A DNA stretch of 14,634 bases, taken from Emmonsiellopsis sp. PD_33 (taxonomy: Eukaryota; Ascomycota; Eurotiomycetes; Onygenales; Ajellomycetaceae). The stretch spans positions 1 to 14,634 of the forward strand of contig JANTQF010000547.1 of NCBI GenBank assembly GCA_032988165.1, read 5' to 3'. The first letter of the stretch is position 1, and every line of letters starts with the position of its first letter. The notes below the pieces were generated by a model. That model was not told where the DNA came from. It made no database searches and saw only the letters and a program-made list of their open reading frames with translations. The position numbers were made by a program, and so were the translations under genes. Shown here piece after piece: positions 1-8,856 of this stretch.

Positions 1-1925
1 CCCTCCCCCTCGCCCGCCGCCGCCGCCAGCCCCATCTCCGTCATCTCCACCAGCTCCACATACCCAGCCGGATACTGCGTAACAGGCAACCTCCCCGCCG
101 GCGCGCGCTTGCCCGTCAGGAGATCCACCAGCGCCTCCCCCGCCGCCTGCCCGGGATACCCCGCCCACAGCAGCGCATTCACCGCCTCGTCACCAGCCAA
201 TAGCGTCGAGCTATCCACCTGCCCGCCCCCGTACACGGCGACGATAACGGGCTTCCCCGTCGCGCGCAGCTGCGCGAGCAGCTCCAGCTGGTTCCCCGGC
301 CAGGCGATGGCGGTGCGGTCGTGGCTCTCGGCTTCGATGCTGTTGTCGATGCCGCCGGCGAAGAGGATGAGGTCTGCGGCGTCGGCGGCGGCGAGGGCGC
401 GCGCGAACTGCGAGGTGTCTGTGCCGTCGATGGCCGTGCCGGGCGCGTGGGTGACGGAGGCGAAGCCGGCGGATTCCGCGGCTGAGAGCGGGCTGGAGAG
501 GAATGGCGCGCGCCCGAAGTAGTTTCCTTGTAGTTGCTGCGTGGCGTTGGCGTAGGGGCCGATGAGGGCTAGGTTTATCTCCGCGGGCGGGGAGGGGAGC
601 GGGAGGATGCCGTCGTTTTTCAACAGGACGGTACCCGCCACGGCGGCTTCGTAGGCGAGCGATTGCGCGTGTTCTGTATTCACGTCGCTCCAGGACAGCG
701 CGCGGTAGGGTTGCGCGGCGGCGTCGTCGAAGTAGCCCAGGTTCACGAGCGAGCTGTACAGCCGCGCCAGGGCGTGGTCGAGATCTGCTTCCTCGACCAG
801 CCCCGCCTCGAGCGCCGAGGGCATGTATTCGGCATAGTCGCTGCCGCAGTCTAGATCGGTGCCGGCCTTGAGCGCCAGCGCGACGGCCTCGGTGCCGTTG
901 GCCGCGTACTCGTGATGCTCCCAGATATCCCGCACCGCCTCACAATCGCCCGTCACCCACCTGTCCGTCCCGTTCCACCCCCAGTGCTCCCGCAATATGG
1001 TCTGCAGGAGATACGGGCTGGCGCAGGACGGCTTCCCGTTTACGGAGTTGTAGCTGCACATGATGCTGGCGACGTTGCTGTCGCGCACGCACGTCTTGAA
1101 CGGCGGCATGTAGTAGTCTGTCATGTCCCTGGGGGTGACGAGGGCGTCGAAGTTGTGCCTGTTTACCCCGTCCATGGTGCCCTCGAGGTCGTAGGCGGTG
1201 TAGTGCTTGCAACAAGCGGCGACCTTTTTGTACGGCGAGGTTTCATCGCGCGTGCCTTCGAGGCCGGCGAGGAGCTGCGCGACGTACCGTTGGAGATGGT
1301 ACGGGTCTTCGCCGGGGGTTTCTTGGCCGCGGCCCCAGCGCGGGTCTTTGAAGGGGTTTATGTTTGGTGTCCAGAAATCGAGGCTGTCATTATGTCAGAA
1401 CACAGAGAAATACTATAGCGGGGGGGGGGGGTAAAAAGGGGTTAGGGGTAGGTAGCATATCCGATATATAAAGAAAAACACCCACCCAGCCCTCCCCGCA
1501 TTACTAAACGCCCTCGCCTCCGTACTAACCACGCTCGCAATCTCATACACAAGCCCATCATCAAACGCCGCCCCAATCCCAATCGGCTGCGGGAACGAAG
1601 TCGCCGAATCAAACTCCTCCCCTTCCCGCGCAAACTCGACCCCAGGCGAATGCGCAACCCCATGCAGCGCCTCGTTCCACCAGTTGTACGCTGGCAGACC
1701 GAGCGGTTCGGAGCCTGGTGCTTCGTTGTTGATGTTTGCGATCTTTTCTTCGATCGTTAGTGCGGCGAGGAGGCCGGCGACGCGCTCCGGGGTGGGCAGG
1801 GTGCTGTTGCAGATTGGGTTTGTGGAGAGGGGGGGGGAGGTGCAGTCCGGGTAGGAGATTAGGGCGAGGGAGGGGGGGAGGAGGGGGAGGAAGACGAGGA
1901 GGGTGGGTTTGGAGAGGAGAGGCAT
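1..1925 (-). CDS. bxlB: GH3 exo-1,4-beta-xylosidase, secreted (3' end cut by window edge)
   Basis: Two exons on the minus strand: 1925-1486 and 1383 to beyond base 1. The 102-nt intron has a GTGGGT donor, a CTGAC branch site and an ACAG acceptor, and joins AFSNAGRAG to LDFWTPNINP in frame. About 607 residues are present; relatives have roughly 760-800, so the C-terminal fibronectin type III-like domain is missing. Residues 1-21 are a signal peptide. Family motifs include NWWNEALHGVAHSPGV (about 81-96), WGRGQETPGEDP, CKHYTAYDLE, MCSYNSVNG and TGDCEAV, whose Asp (about 293) is the expected nucleophile; GGIDNSIEAESHDR lies in the second catalytic domain, where GH3 enzymes carry the acid/base. 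Such enzymes release xylose from xylo-oligosaccharides outside the cell. A palindromic XlnR-type site upstream fits xylan induction. The symbol follows the Aspergillus bxlB type; a close paralogue is possible. Confidence 0.93.
1420..1431. repeat. G12 homopolymer inside the bxlB intron
   Basis: Twelve consecutive G on the plus strand, so C12 in the intron transcript, midway between donor and branch site. It does not touch the splice sites. Such runs vary in length and are prone to sequencing error, but errors here would not change the protein. Confidence 0.9.
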
Positions 1926-2012
1926 TTTTTTGGTCTGTATTGCTGGTGCATGGGGATGGGTGATGGCAGCATTTCAGCGAGGTTGCTTTTGATAGTGTTG
2001 ATTTTTGGGCCC

Positions 2013-2020
2013 TTTTTATA
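2013..2020 (-). promoter_or_regulatory. TATA box of the beta-xylosidase gene
   Basis: TATAAAAA reads on the minus strand 88-95 nt before the bxlB ATG, a plausible core-promoter position. No other gene starts nearby. Confidence 0.6.
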
Positions 2021-2171
2021 ATGGTTCTATTGTACAGTACATACTTTTTTCTATGATCTTCAGCGTCAAAGTGAAGGATTTCGGGATTGCGTCCGACGGT
2101 CGACGCCAATCGTCATTTGGAGTCTCCAGGATTCCTGTGCAGATAGTCAGGGGTCAGGGGTGATGCTTGTT

Positions 2172-2180
2172 TTAGGCTAA
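2172..2180 (-). promoter_or_regulatory. Palindromic XlnR-type site upstream of bxlB
   Basis: TTAGGCTAA lies about 250 nt before the bxlB ATG and contains GGCTAA, the core bound by the Zn2Cys6 xylanase activator XlnR. The inverted arrangement matches the TTAGSCTAA form described, as I recall, for dimeric binding in Aspergillus. The site is seen directly; its use is inferred from its place upstream of a xylosidase. Confidence 0.7.
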
Positions 2181-3191
2181 ATATGATGTCGTTTCTAGAA
2201 ACAAAATGGATGTATGTAAGTATGCTTGTAGAATGTGACGAGCAGAACTGCAGATGCCAGGGAGTTAAGAGAGTGGAGAACTACCTTGTTTATAGTATAT
2301 TGGAACAGGGTGGTGTGTTTAGATGCTGATGCATCAGCAAGTATCCATCAGGCATAACAGCGCAGAAAAGGAATGAGATCTTTTAATAGCTCATAACTCT
2401 AGGTTGTTAGATGTTGAAATATGTAGGTATCCCTCAAATAACGAATTTTTCTATAGTGTACCGCGCACAGGGGTAAACTCACGAATGCCATCTTACATGT
2501 ACCAAGCAGTTTTGACGAAGAAGTTTTGTCCCGCTTCTAGAAAACGACACATCCCCGCCTGGATCGTCAGATCAGCATGGATCCCTTTATATATGTGAGG
2601 GGTAAAGGGAGATCGTACCATCTGGTTTCATTGAAATTGAGGATCTGTGAGTTTCGCCTGTTGCGGGTAAATTTCCCCCTTCCAGACCTCTCCCCGTGTG
2701 AGGGCACGACATCCTATTGCCAACTGCCCCTGTCCAAGCTGTAAATGTAGCTGTTGCAAACACTGAAAATCATCGATCCTGTAATCTCGAACGATGATAA
2801 CCCCGTAACGTCTGAGCGGATACAAAATGAAAATGATGTTGACAAAGCTCTGGGAGTCTTCAATCCTTGTACATACAATCGACTAGAAGCCAGGTATGTA
2901 CCGAAGGCTATCACTTACCAGCATAACAAGGTGCCAATAGCTATTCCAAAACGAAACTGGAAGGTTTATTCTTGGGATGGCCTTCGGTATTGAAAATAAT
3001 AAAGAATGTCTATAAAATAAACCACGTAGTAATGTCTGGAAACTGGATATCATTTCTATTAACAGGGACTGCAATCTGGGACATTAGACTCACGCTAGAT
3101 TCCACTTCTCTCAATCATGACCACATCACGACACATATATTCCACCCTTCTCCCCGCCTGCCATTGAGTGAATATAACCTGGCATAATACC

Positions 3192-4118
3192 TCACTTCCC
3201 CAACGCCAAGAACAACCTATCTCCAATATCCCCCACACCCGGCTTAATCATTCCCTTTCCATCCAATCCGGGATCGACTCCTCCAAGCCAGACCTCCACT
3301 CCTTCCGGCCACTCCTCAGCTGCGCGACGTACTCCCTCTTCGCTACCCAACACGCTGAGCACCAAAACCTTGCTCACACCCCATTCCTTCAGTGTTTGGA
3401 TGGCTGCCGCAGATGTCCCGCCGGTTGCAATTATCGGGTCGATGATAATGGCGAGGGTCGCAGCGGCGGTGTTAATAGTAGCTGACGTTTTCGCATCTGT
3501 TACGGGCTGAAAGGGGAGGTTGTTATAGTATTCGACTGGGTGCAGGGTGGTGGGTTCGCGAAATAGACCCAGATGGTGCACGGCCACGGGTGAGGGGAGG
3601 AGGTCTTGGATAGCTGATGTAAGGCAAGTGGTTAGTTTGAAGAGTTTATAACGCCTGAACTTGTGCGTAATGGAGGCTTTACATACCTTGAACCATGCCC
3701 AAACCCGATCTGAGAATCGGGATGAGTGCGATCTTTTCAGTAGCCACGGATTCTGTTGGGTACTCATATCCAAGAGGTGTTGTGCCCTATAACCCCTCCT
3801 CATAGTATTAGTGATTGTCCTTTATGCTGGAGACACAATTCCGGGCTTATCGACCCAATTTAGTCCAGTTTGTCCCTCCTACAGGTAATCACTCCTATCT
3901 CATTTGTGGATCCTAAATAAGGAGGAGGAAGTGCTCACCGTACCGCTGGACGTAATCTGCAGATTTGTAGCCAGGGATTCGTAACCAAGTATTGTTGCAA
4001 TATCGTGAACCAGTCTATTTGTCTCTCTAGAGCCCGTAGTGCTTGAACGCAGCTGGGAGAGCTTCCCCCGCAGACAGGGGTGCTTGGAGACGTGGACGTT
4101 GCTAGGGAGCGAGGCCAT
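3192..4118 (-). CDS. Uracil phosphoribosyltransferase, Upp type
   Basis: Three exons (4118-3939, 3786-3687, 3613-3192) give 233 residues. Introns are 152 nt (GTGAGC to TATAG) and 73 nt (GTATGT to ATCAG); the start ATG has A at -3 and G at +4. The enzyme should make UMP from uracil and PRPP in the cytosol. Seen: MASLPSNVHVSKHPCLRGKL at the N-terminus, IPILRSGLGMV (82-92), HHLGLFREP...HPVEYYNNLP (106-127), PRPP loop DPIIATGGTSAAA (152-164) and the uracil-site end GVGDIGDRLF (219-228). These match bacterial Upp more closely than yeast Fur1, whose corresponding motifs differ. About 16 extra residues sit between YYNNLP and the PRPP loop. It may be the Urg2/Urc6-type enzyme of fungal uracil catabolism instead of the main salvage enzyme; that is an inference. 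Its promoter faces the fluoride channel gene. Confidence 0.92.
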
Positions 4119-4804
4119 GTTGTTGCTGTATGATGGGAGGCAATCAGTTCTTGCGGATCTGGGTGTAGCTGCAGCGGCTATCTGGGGCACAAATACGAGA
4201 ATAGAGGACAGAATTGAGGATGGAGGAGGTTGGGAGAAGACGGTGACATCCGCGATGGAGGCCCGACTGATATGCGATTTGCTTATCTTATCAGCCAGTT
4301 GCAGTGGAGACGGCCGTATGGAGACGGTATGGGGCCGAGGAGTGGGGTGTTTCTCCATAGATATCCCGGTAATCTTACCGTACTGGGCCCCTGTCGTCTT
4401 CCTCTCCACAGAATCCTACCGCTAACCCAAATTGTCTTGGCGGAATCACGTGGACCAGATCGCAATATCAAAATCCAACGACATGTCTCGACTTCGGCTT
4501 CATCCATCCCAAGAGTCGGGTACAACACCGCTATGCGTGAAAGAGACCACGTTGTCGAGAGACATTCCGTTTCTGCTGGCTGACCCATTTCCTTTCCTCA
4601 CCAAGGCCCCCTATGTCCTATCTCGTCTTATCCACAAAATCTACTTACAGCCGGTGGCGCCCGGGGGTTCTTTTGACTAGATCATGAACCCCTATTCTGC
4701 GGATTCCTTTCTGGCTTCTCCTTTATTTTATAGACAAGGATCTATAAAACGGCCGTTCAATCAAACTCACTTATAAATGCTCGCCCAAGTTTCAACTACT
4801 TACT
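4119..4804. promoter_or_regulatory. Bidirectional promoter region between phosphoribosyltransferase and FEX
   Basis: These 686 bp separate two divergent start codons and should hold both promoters. Several frames are open but show no family motif or splice pattern. The FEX side has a TATA box at 4743. I saw no clear TATA box for the phosphoribosyltransferase. Confidence 0.6.
4743..4749 (+). promoter_or_regulatory. TATA box of FEX
   Basis: TATAAAA lies 62 nt before the FEX ATG at 4805. A second, weaker TTATAAA follows at about 4771. An out-of-frame ATG at 4777 opens a reading frame that overlaps the FEX start. Confidence 0.55.
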
Positions 4805-5558
4805 ATGGATGGCGAAAAACAAGAATTCCCGGCTCCCGCCAGCCAAACAGATTTGGAAGCGCAGCGCATAGATTCAAATGGCGGAGAATTGAGAGGAGGC
4901 CCAACCCTAGAGCAAGAGCAGTCAGGTTGGAGAGAGGCGCGCCGCAGGTCAGACCAGGGAAGCGATGTTTCACTCACAGAGCTCGCTTTGCCAGAAATAT
5001 TTCAGGAGCCAGCCCAGGAAGAGAGGCGGGAGGAATTAAATGAAGAGGCTTTTGAAAGGGGCTTGGAGCAGACTGGGGACTATAGGGACCTTTCGGAGAT
5101 TGCTGTTCCACCTCTGGTCAAACGGGTACCGTCTCGAAGGGGCGACTGGGCAGCGCTCGAGAGTGCTGAGTCTCGTGTTACAAAGCCACCGCCCAAAGTC
5201 GTTGCAGTCGCCGGCATCGAAGCCAGGCTATCAGAATACGCAACGCGCTTTTACACTATTTCATATCTGATATTCTTCTCTATCTTTGGCGCATTGGCTA
5301 GAATAGGTCTACAATCGTTAACCACGTATCCTGGTGCGCCTGTTGCAACTGGGGTCACCTGGGCGAATGTGGGAGGGTGCATTTTAATGGGATTCTTTGC
5401 AGAAGATCGGAAGCTCTTTCGAGAAGAATGGGGACAGTGGAAGAGAACCCACCCAAAGCCTCAATCCGACCGCTCTACCTCCATCTCCCCTTCGGATTCC
5501 CGCCCTCCACCCTCACCCCACCTCCACCGCCGACACCATGCACAGGAACAGCAACTGC

Positions 5559-5605
<47 letters not shown>

Positions 5606-6547
5606 CCCTCCCAGCAATCTCCACCACCAGAACAAAAGGGAACAACCAAAGAGGACACCCCCCTGGACCCCGCCAGCTCCATCCAAGCCCACAAATCCAT
5701 CAAAAAGACCATCCCCCTCTACATCGGCCTAACAACCGGCTTCTGCGGCTCCTTCACCTCCTTCTCCACCTTCATGCTAGACGTCTTCCTCGCCCTCTCC
5801 AACGACCTCCGCACCCCAGACCTCAAAGGCACCACCCCCACCCCCCGCAACGGCGGCTACAGCTTCATGGCCCTAATCTCCATAATCCTCTACACCCTCG
5901 CCCTAAGTCTCAGCGCCCTAGTCTTCGGTGCCCACCTCGCCATCTACCTAGACGACTACACCCCCGTCCTCCCCTACCTCTTCTCGCGGAAATTCCTCGA
6001 CCGCATCATCGTGCCCCTCGCAGCAGGCTGCTGGCTCGGCGCCGTCTTCCTGACCATCTGGCCACCAGACCGCCACCTGGGCGTGCACGAGTACTGGCGT
6101 GGCCGTGCGCTGTTCGCGATCGTCTTCGCGCCGCTGGGCTGTCTCACGCGCTTTTATGTATCGCTGTGGCTGAACGCGCGTGTTCCGCGGTTTCCGCTCG
6201 GGACGTTTGTGGTTAATGTGCTGGGGACGATGGTGTTGGGGATGTGTTTTGATCTGCAGAGGGCTAGCGGGGTGGTTGGGTCGTCCTCGTTGGATGCGTC
6301 TGGCGCGGCTGGCGCTGTGGCTGTTACGGTTGCGCAGTTGACGGGTTGTCAGGTGTTGCAGGGGGTGATGGATGGGTTTTGTGGCTGCATGACTACGGTG
6401 AGTACGTGGGTGGCGGAGTTGGATAGTTTGGAGCATAAACATGCTTATATTTATGGGATTGTGAGCGTGGGAGTGTCGTTGGCGGCGTTGGTTGTTATTG
6501 TTGGTTCAATGAGGTGGACGGTTGGGTTTGGAGGGGTGGTTTGCTGA
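4805..6547 (+). CDS. FEX: Fluoride export channel, FEX/CrcB family, two-domain
   Basis: A single-exon gene of 580 codons. The start ATG has A at -3 and G at +4. Residues 1-145 are hydrophilic and rich in Glu, Arg and Gln, probably cytosolic. Two CrcB halves follow. The first has FGALARIGL (161-169), WANVGG with Asn188, and TGFCGSFTSFSTF (311-323). The second has GCLTRFYVSLW, TFVVNVLG with Asn471, and GFCGCMTTVSTW (524-535). The break-helix motif GFCGxxTxxST occurs in both, as expected for a fused channel with pseudo-twofold symmetry; about nine membrane segments can be drawn. The protein should let fluoride leave the cell across the plasma membrane. The loop between the second and third segments (about 200-300) is long and holds Q16. 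Third codon positions change sharply from C to G/T between about 6060 and 6180. It converges on the small membrane protein gene. Confidence 0.94.
5558..5605 (+). repeat. (CAA)16 microsatellite coding for Q16 in FEX
   Basis: Sixteen uninterrupted CAA codons encode residues 252-267. The preceding codons (CAG, CAA, CTG) and a later Q-Q pair suggest an older, wider Gln-rich patch. The repeat lies in a poorly conserved loop, so length changes in units of three could be tolerated. Confidence 0.97.
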
Positions 6548-6915
6548 TAATACTTTGGTTTTGTATATAGCGTGGGAGATCGGGTATTTAGATTTGTTTT
6601 TGAATGGATTGGCGCTTCCTGGGTATGCAAGATAAGCTTATACATTGCCATCATACATATGAAGCAATCAAACTAAAATATTAAAAAAAATCAGAAACGT
6701 CCTCTTTACGGCCCTAAACTGACCAAAGCGATCCAAATATAGCGGCAAATAGCACGAGAGGGTATCAGTGCGATCTCGCAAACAGCGTGATTCAACGGAT
6801 TAAAATCTCCAATCAAAATTCAACAAACTCCTTTCCCAGTTATTCCAGAAGATAAATCGGCCAACATCCCTCTATCACCACCATATCAAGAACCAAATCC
6901 AGTCAGCCGTATGAT
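6548..6915. other. Intergenic region between convergent genes
   Basis: These 368 bp hold the 3' ends of FEX and of the small membrane protein gene. The sequence is A+T-rich. No gene, repeat or clear hairpin terminator was seen. Confidence 0.6.
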
Positions 6916-7394
6916 CTAAACAATAAGTCCCTGTGTGGTATCTCCGAATCCAAAACCATTTGTGCTCGTTCCATTTCGAGTCGTCCGGCTCGTCGGCACA
7001 CCCGCTGTGATCGACAAGTCTTGCGCCCGTCCAATCCCATCCTGTTCTCCATCATTACTTCCGCTTTCTCGGTTTCGTTTTTCCGCTTCTCGTAAGCGGG
7101 CTCGTTCGTTTAACTCTTCGATTCGAGCGGCCTCTTTGGCTGCATTGCGCCGTTGGGCGGCTATATCGAGACGAAAACAGGCGGGTTAGTAAATTTGGTG
7201 ATATAAGTTATCGTGCGCGGTTACGGAGGCATACCTTGCCAGAAATACCAATATCCAGCCATGGTCAATACCGACAGGCCAATGAAGCCAAACATAATGC
7301 CCAACTCTCTCCCCATTGATGTGATAGGTGTGTAAGGGATAGGTTCCATGTCGCCGGGTCTGAGCGGTCTGCCTGCTCCGGGTAAGCCGTTCAT
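6916..7394 (-). CDS. Small single-pass membrane protein, unknown function
   Basis: Two coding exons (7394-7235 and 7160-6916) give 134 residues. The 74-nt intron has a GTATGC donor, a perfect TACTAAC branch site and a TATAG acceptor. The start ATG has A at -3 and is the first ATG in the mature message if the 5'-UTR intron at 7712-7483 is removed. The protein begins MNGLPGAGRPLRPGDMEP, then has one hydrophobic segment at about 33-53 (GIMFGFIGLSVLTMAGYWYF), a charged stretch likely to form a helix or coiled coil (about 54-85, rich in Ala, Glu and Arg), and a polar Gly/Thr/Ser-rich tail. I do not recognise the family. The size and shape resemble small mitochondrial inner-membrane or ER proteins, but nothing in the sequence proves a location. 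Splice quality and lack of stops make the gene itself convincing. Confidence 0.8.
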
Positions 7395-7482
7395 TTTTGC
7401 TTGTTGTATTAAGATGTTGGCTGGTCCGCCAGTCAGGATATGGGATAGGGATTTCGGGTCCGTCCGAGATGTTAGTGAGCCT

Positions 7483-7712
7483 CTGCAATTTCTCGTCAGC
7501 TTTCAGGGTCCAGCAAGATAAAACTATAAGGTGGAATTAAAAAAGCGATCACAATATTATATACCACTGTAACCAGGATCGAAACAAAGAAAGAAATATC
7601 CGGATCGAGTATAAAAAGCCGCAAACTCAAAATCGATCCTCGAGAACTAGATGATGAATGCGGAATTCGACATGCAGGATGCCGATTGTAGTTAACTACA
7701 GTTTCTACGTAC
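7483..7712 (-). other. Probable 5'-UTR intron of the small membrane protein gene
   Basis: A strong GTACGT donor follows CAAG at 7713, and a GCTGAC branch site lies about a dozen nt before a TTGCAG acceptor ending at 7483. Removing these 230 nt also removes an upstream ATG with a short frame, leaving the ATG at 7394 as the first one. No ATG lies between the donor and the TGACGTCA site, so the first exon is noncoding. Confidence 0.6.
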
Positions 7713-7847
7713 CTTGAATTTCGAGAATTCTTTTTTTCCTTCTGTCTCCCTTATGTCGTTTTGCTTTCCCCTGGCTCCTCTGCGGTGGCAAGGCTGGTCA
7801 ATTGCGAGCGAGGGGCTACTGGCGATGCAGAACTTCCGATTGCGGGA

Positions 7848-7855
7848 TGACGTCA
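7848..7855. promoter_or_regulatory. Perfect CRE palindrome TGACGTCA
   Basis: The eight-base palindrome bound by ATF/CREB-type bZIP factors (AtfA in Aspergillus) lies 135 nt before the end of the noncoding first exon of the small membrane protein gene. It could lie in its promoter or first exon. Binding is inferred from the sequence alone. Confidence 0.5.
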
Positions 7856-8856
7856 ACAGCTAGTTCAGAGTTTCGTTCCTTGATATATATCCGTCTTTCC
7901 CTTTCGTAGACATCTATCCCTTCAGCGTAGAAGATTGGCTATGGGAATGGGCGCATAAATGAAGCTGGTCGGAGTGGGGGGTGTGTTGTCTTCTAGCTGG
8001 CAGGGTTCACTTGGGAATGTTAGAGGGATGTAGACGTATGTGGTCGCCTAAGAGAGGAGCCATATAGACCTGGCAATAGTCCTCTCGCGTAAACATGAAG
8101 ACAACGGCGAGAATATTGGTGAAGCAGATACTATTTTGTCACGAACAAGAGGCTGAAGAAGCAAAAATCCGGAGAGAACGAGCCTTACCCGATTAGGACA
8201 TGGGGAAAGCGCCCCAGGCCTTGTGGGGGCTGAGTCAGCATGCACGTCATGTTCTTTTTTTAGGTGCAAGACTCCAACTTCAGCTTCAATTTTGCCCTGT
8301 GCATGTCCAATGGAGAAATGACCGGAATAACGCCTGATACTTGCCTCGCAAAGTACTGTCTTGGCTAACGAACAAGCAGCTATAACCCTGATATGGCCCC
8401 GGCTTTTTCCCATCAAGGGACCTGGTATGGGGAGGTGAGACCAACGGGCGGAACCTTCGCATTATGAGATAGACTTTTTCTTATATTCAGGGAATTGCGT
8501 TGCATACAAGGCCGGGGCGCTCTTCCTTGTCAATCGAATGGCTCCCAGTATGCCAATATGGGCATCTTTGTCCTGTATCTGATGAAGCTCTTATGAGGAC
8601 TCGCATAGAAGTATGCCCGAACAATCCCTCCCGTCGTCGGAGAGGAACGCACAGGTAGATGACTTGGCCTTATTAATTATACCGTGTTTCTTTTTATTGG
8701 ACCAGTTTCTACAGTTTTGGGAATTTTGACAACCGTCGGTACCCTCGGGAAGTCAATCGCAAACGTCCAGGCCCTCCAGTCTACATGTTCCCAGATTCAC
8801 CTCCCTCTACCTTATCATATGTATCCCCCGTCTGCTGCAATCAATAAACACATTAT
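7856..8856. other. Intergenic region between divergent genes
   Basis: About 1 kb separates the CRE site from the gene at 8857. The minus strand at 8413-8048 is open for 121 codons from an ATG, but it lacks any recognised motif, signal peptide or membrane pattern and is probably chance. No repeats or RNA genes were seen. Confidence 0.55.

Larger units (their letters stand above)
1926..3191. other. Intergenic region: bxlB promoter and end of the phosphoribosyltransferase gene
   Basis: No gene can be supported here. The left third holds the bxlB TATA box and XlnR-type site. From about 2300 to 3150 the DNA is clearly richer in A+T than the flanking genes. A plus-strand frame at 2754-2993 is open for 79 codons but has no ATG and follows a stop directly. 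The right end should hold the 3' UTR of the phosphoribosyltransferase gene. No transposon ends or long repeats were seen. Confidence 0.6.

Noticed and set aside
912..1418. 168-codon plus-strand frame opposite bxlB
   Set aside because: The minus strand encodes conserved GH3 motifs throughout; the plus frame is an antisense shadow caused by skewed third positions.
5377..6216. 279-codon frame on the plus strand inside FEX, very rich in Pro, His, Arg and Thr
   Set aside because: It starts at GTG, lies in another frame of a clearly conserved channel gene, and stays open only because that gene's codons there end in C; its Thr run is the CAA repeat read as ACA.
5948..6442. 164-codon antisense frame under FEX
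   Set aside because: Shadow of the conserved channel gene; no family motif and a residue mix (His, Pro, Arg) typical of antisense frames.
8048..8413. 121-codon minus frame from an ATG
   Set aside because: No recognised motif, no splice partners and no coding-like bias; lies in a long promoter region.
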